In this document: positions 63,125-64,000 of the stretch, piece after piece
Layout: the number at the start of each line of letters is the position of its first letter
Position numbering within the stretch: position 1 is the first letter of the stretch
Origin: Novacetimonas pomaceti
GTDB taxonomy: Bacteria; Pseudomonadota; Alphaproteobacteria; Acetobacterales; Acetobacteraceae
Assembly (NCBI RefSeq): GCF_003207955.1
Contig: NZ_NOXG01000007.1
Span: 1-64,000, forward strand
Direction: 5' to 3'
Length of the DNA stretch: 64,000 nucleotides
Made by a program: the position numbers and the translations under genes
Notes under the pieces: generated by a model
What the model was told of the DNA's origin: nothing
Database searches by the model: none
The model's input: only the letters and a program-made list of their open reading frames with translations

Positions 63125-64000
63125 ATGAAACCATCGTCCTTTTTCACACGTCGCGATGTGCTTGGCGCGGGGCTGGGCGGGGCCGCGCTGCTGGCGTGGC
63201 GGCCGCGCGCGGCACGGGCGGCGACGGGGCTGCTCAACGTCTCCTACGACCCGACGCGCGAACTGTATCAGGAGATTGACCGCGCATTTTCCGCGCAGTG
63301 GGCGCGCGCGCATGGCGGCGCGGCGGTCATGGTGCGGACCTCCCACGGGGGATCGGGCGCGCAGGCCCGCTCCGTGCTGGAGGGCGCGCCCGCCGACGTG
63401 GTGACGCTGGGCCTTGCCTATGACATCGACATGCTGGCCGCCAGCGGCCTGCTGCCCGCCGACTGGCAGGGGCGGCTGCCGCACAATTCGACGCCGTTCA
63501 CCAGCACGATCGTCTTTCTGGTGCGCAAGGGCAATCCGAAGAACATCCATGACTGGCCCGACCTGATCCGTGACGGGGTGGAGGTCGTCACCCCCAACCC
63601 CAAGACATCGGGCGGGGCGCGCTGGAACTACCTCGCCGCGTGGGGATGGGCGCTGCGCCAGCCGGGCGGCACGCCGGACACCGCGCGGGCGTACCTGCGG
63701 TCGCTGTTTTCGCATGTCCCGGTGCTGGAAACCGGGGCGCGCGGCGCGACCAACAGCTTCGTCCAGCGCGGATCGGGCGATGTCCTGCTGGCGTGGGAGG
63801 ACGAGGCCCTGATGGCGACGCGCGACATCGGGCCGGACCAGTTCGACATCGTGGTGCCGCCGCTGACCATCCTTGCCGAACCGCCCGTCGCGGTGGTGGA
63901 GCGCAATGCGAAGGCGCATGGCACGACGGAACTGGCGGGGGCGTATCTGGATTTCCTGTTTACCGACGCGGGACAGCGGATCGGGGCGAAACATTATTTC
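63125..64000 (+). CDS. Sulfate ABC transporter substrate-binding protein, 3' end outside window
   Basis: The first 292 codons of a periplasmic sulfate/thiosulfate-binding protein (Sbp/CysP type). It starts with a twin-arginine-like signal (FFTRRDVLGAGLGGAALLAW), then LLNVSYDPTRELYQEIDRAF, SHGGSGAQARSVLEGAPADV and VTPNPKTSGGARWNYLAAWG, all family hallmarks. AGGAAA lies about 9 nt before the ATG. Partner cys permease genes should follow to the right but are outside the window. Confidence 0.9.
   Translation, partial: MKPSSFFTRRDVLGAGLGGAALLAWRPRAARAATGLLNVSYDPTRELYQEIDRAFSAQWARAHGGAAVMVRTSHGGSGAQARSVLEGAPADVVTLGLAYDIDMLAASGLLPADWQGRLPHNSTPFTSTIVFLVRKGNPKNIHDWPDLIRDGVEVVTPNPKTSGGARWNYLAAWGWALRQPGGTPDTARAYLRSLFSHVPVLETGARGATNSFVQRGSGDVLLAWEDEALMATRDIGPDQFDIVVPPLTILAEPPVAVVERNAKAHGTTELAGAYLDFLFTDAGQRIGAKHYF

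Noticed and set aside
1..64000. CRISPR arrays, riboswitches, rRNA genes or complete insertion sequences
   Set aside because: No regularly spaced direct repeats, known aptamer cores, rRNA sequence or transposase gene were seen on reading both strands.

Overview
The window is high-G+C DNA from an acetic acid bacterium. It is most likely Komagataeibacter or a close relative (Novacetimonas, Gluconacetobacter). The main evidence is a type II cellulose synthase operon with a single fused bcsAB gene followed by bcsX, bcsY and bcsC, an arrangement described from Komagataeibacter. OprB-type sugar porins, TonB-dependent receptors and a phosphatidylcholine-degrading operon fit this group. No rRNA, CRISPR array, prophage or complete insertion sequence is seen. 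One tRNA gene (Tyr, GTA) is present.

Layout. 0-8.7 kb is about phosphate and lipids: a porin of the phosphate-selective type that has lost its N-terminus at an A+T-rich junction, an AspH/LpxO-like hydroxylase, and a leftward operon of TonB receptor, phosphocholine-specific phospholipase C and a phosphorylcholine-phosphatase-like HAD enzyme, preceded by three Pho-box-like units. 9-15.3 kb holds an OprB porin, an LtrA protein and a Fur-boxed iron cluster (cupredoxin, FTR1 permease, P19 protein, and a divergent 4-TM protein with histidines in three helices). 15.6-22.4 kb holds an SDR, a second TonB receptor and a citrulline-to-proline cassette (Lrp regulator, ornithine cyclodeaminase, CtlX). 22.5-27.2 kb holds tRNA-Tyr, an RlmB-like methyltransferase, RidA, a Tat-exported SDR and small secreted proteins. 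27.3-36.5 kb holds a second OprB, a LysR regulator, an amaA-amaB pair (L-pipecolate oxidase and its aldehyde dehydrogenase), an EamA exporter, a CMD protein and a ribokinase. At 36.5-37.5 kb is an A+T-rich orphan gene that looks acquired. 37.6-44.5 kb is a mixture: GFA protein, BluB, aldose epimerase-like protein, Crp/Fnr and TetR regulators. 45.2-57.9 kb is the cellulose operon, ending with an extra exported SGNH enzyme. 58-64 kb holds an MBL hydrolase, a TetR regulator, a small protein, an alginate-export-type porin and the start of a sulfate-binding protein.

Working together. The phospholipase would release phosphorylcholine and the HAD enzyme would free phosphate from it, under PhoB control. 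FTR1, cupredoxin and P19 form an iron importer under Fur control. CtlX feeds ornithine to ornithine cyclodeaminase to make proline. BcsAB and BcsC make and export cellulose, while BcsX, BcsY and the extra SGNH enzyme probably acylate or deacylate the polymer.

Two features run through the whole window. The first is a family of about 80-bp double-hairpin repeats, 13 full copies plus a half copy, always in the same orientation relative to the 3' end of an adjacent gene. The second is a recurrent -10-like TAGGGT hexamer found at 16-18 bp from TTGACA-like boxes.
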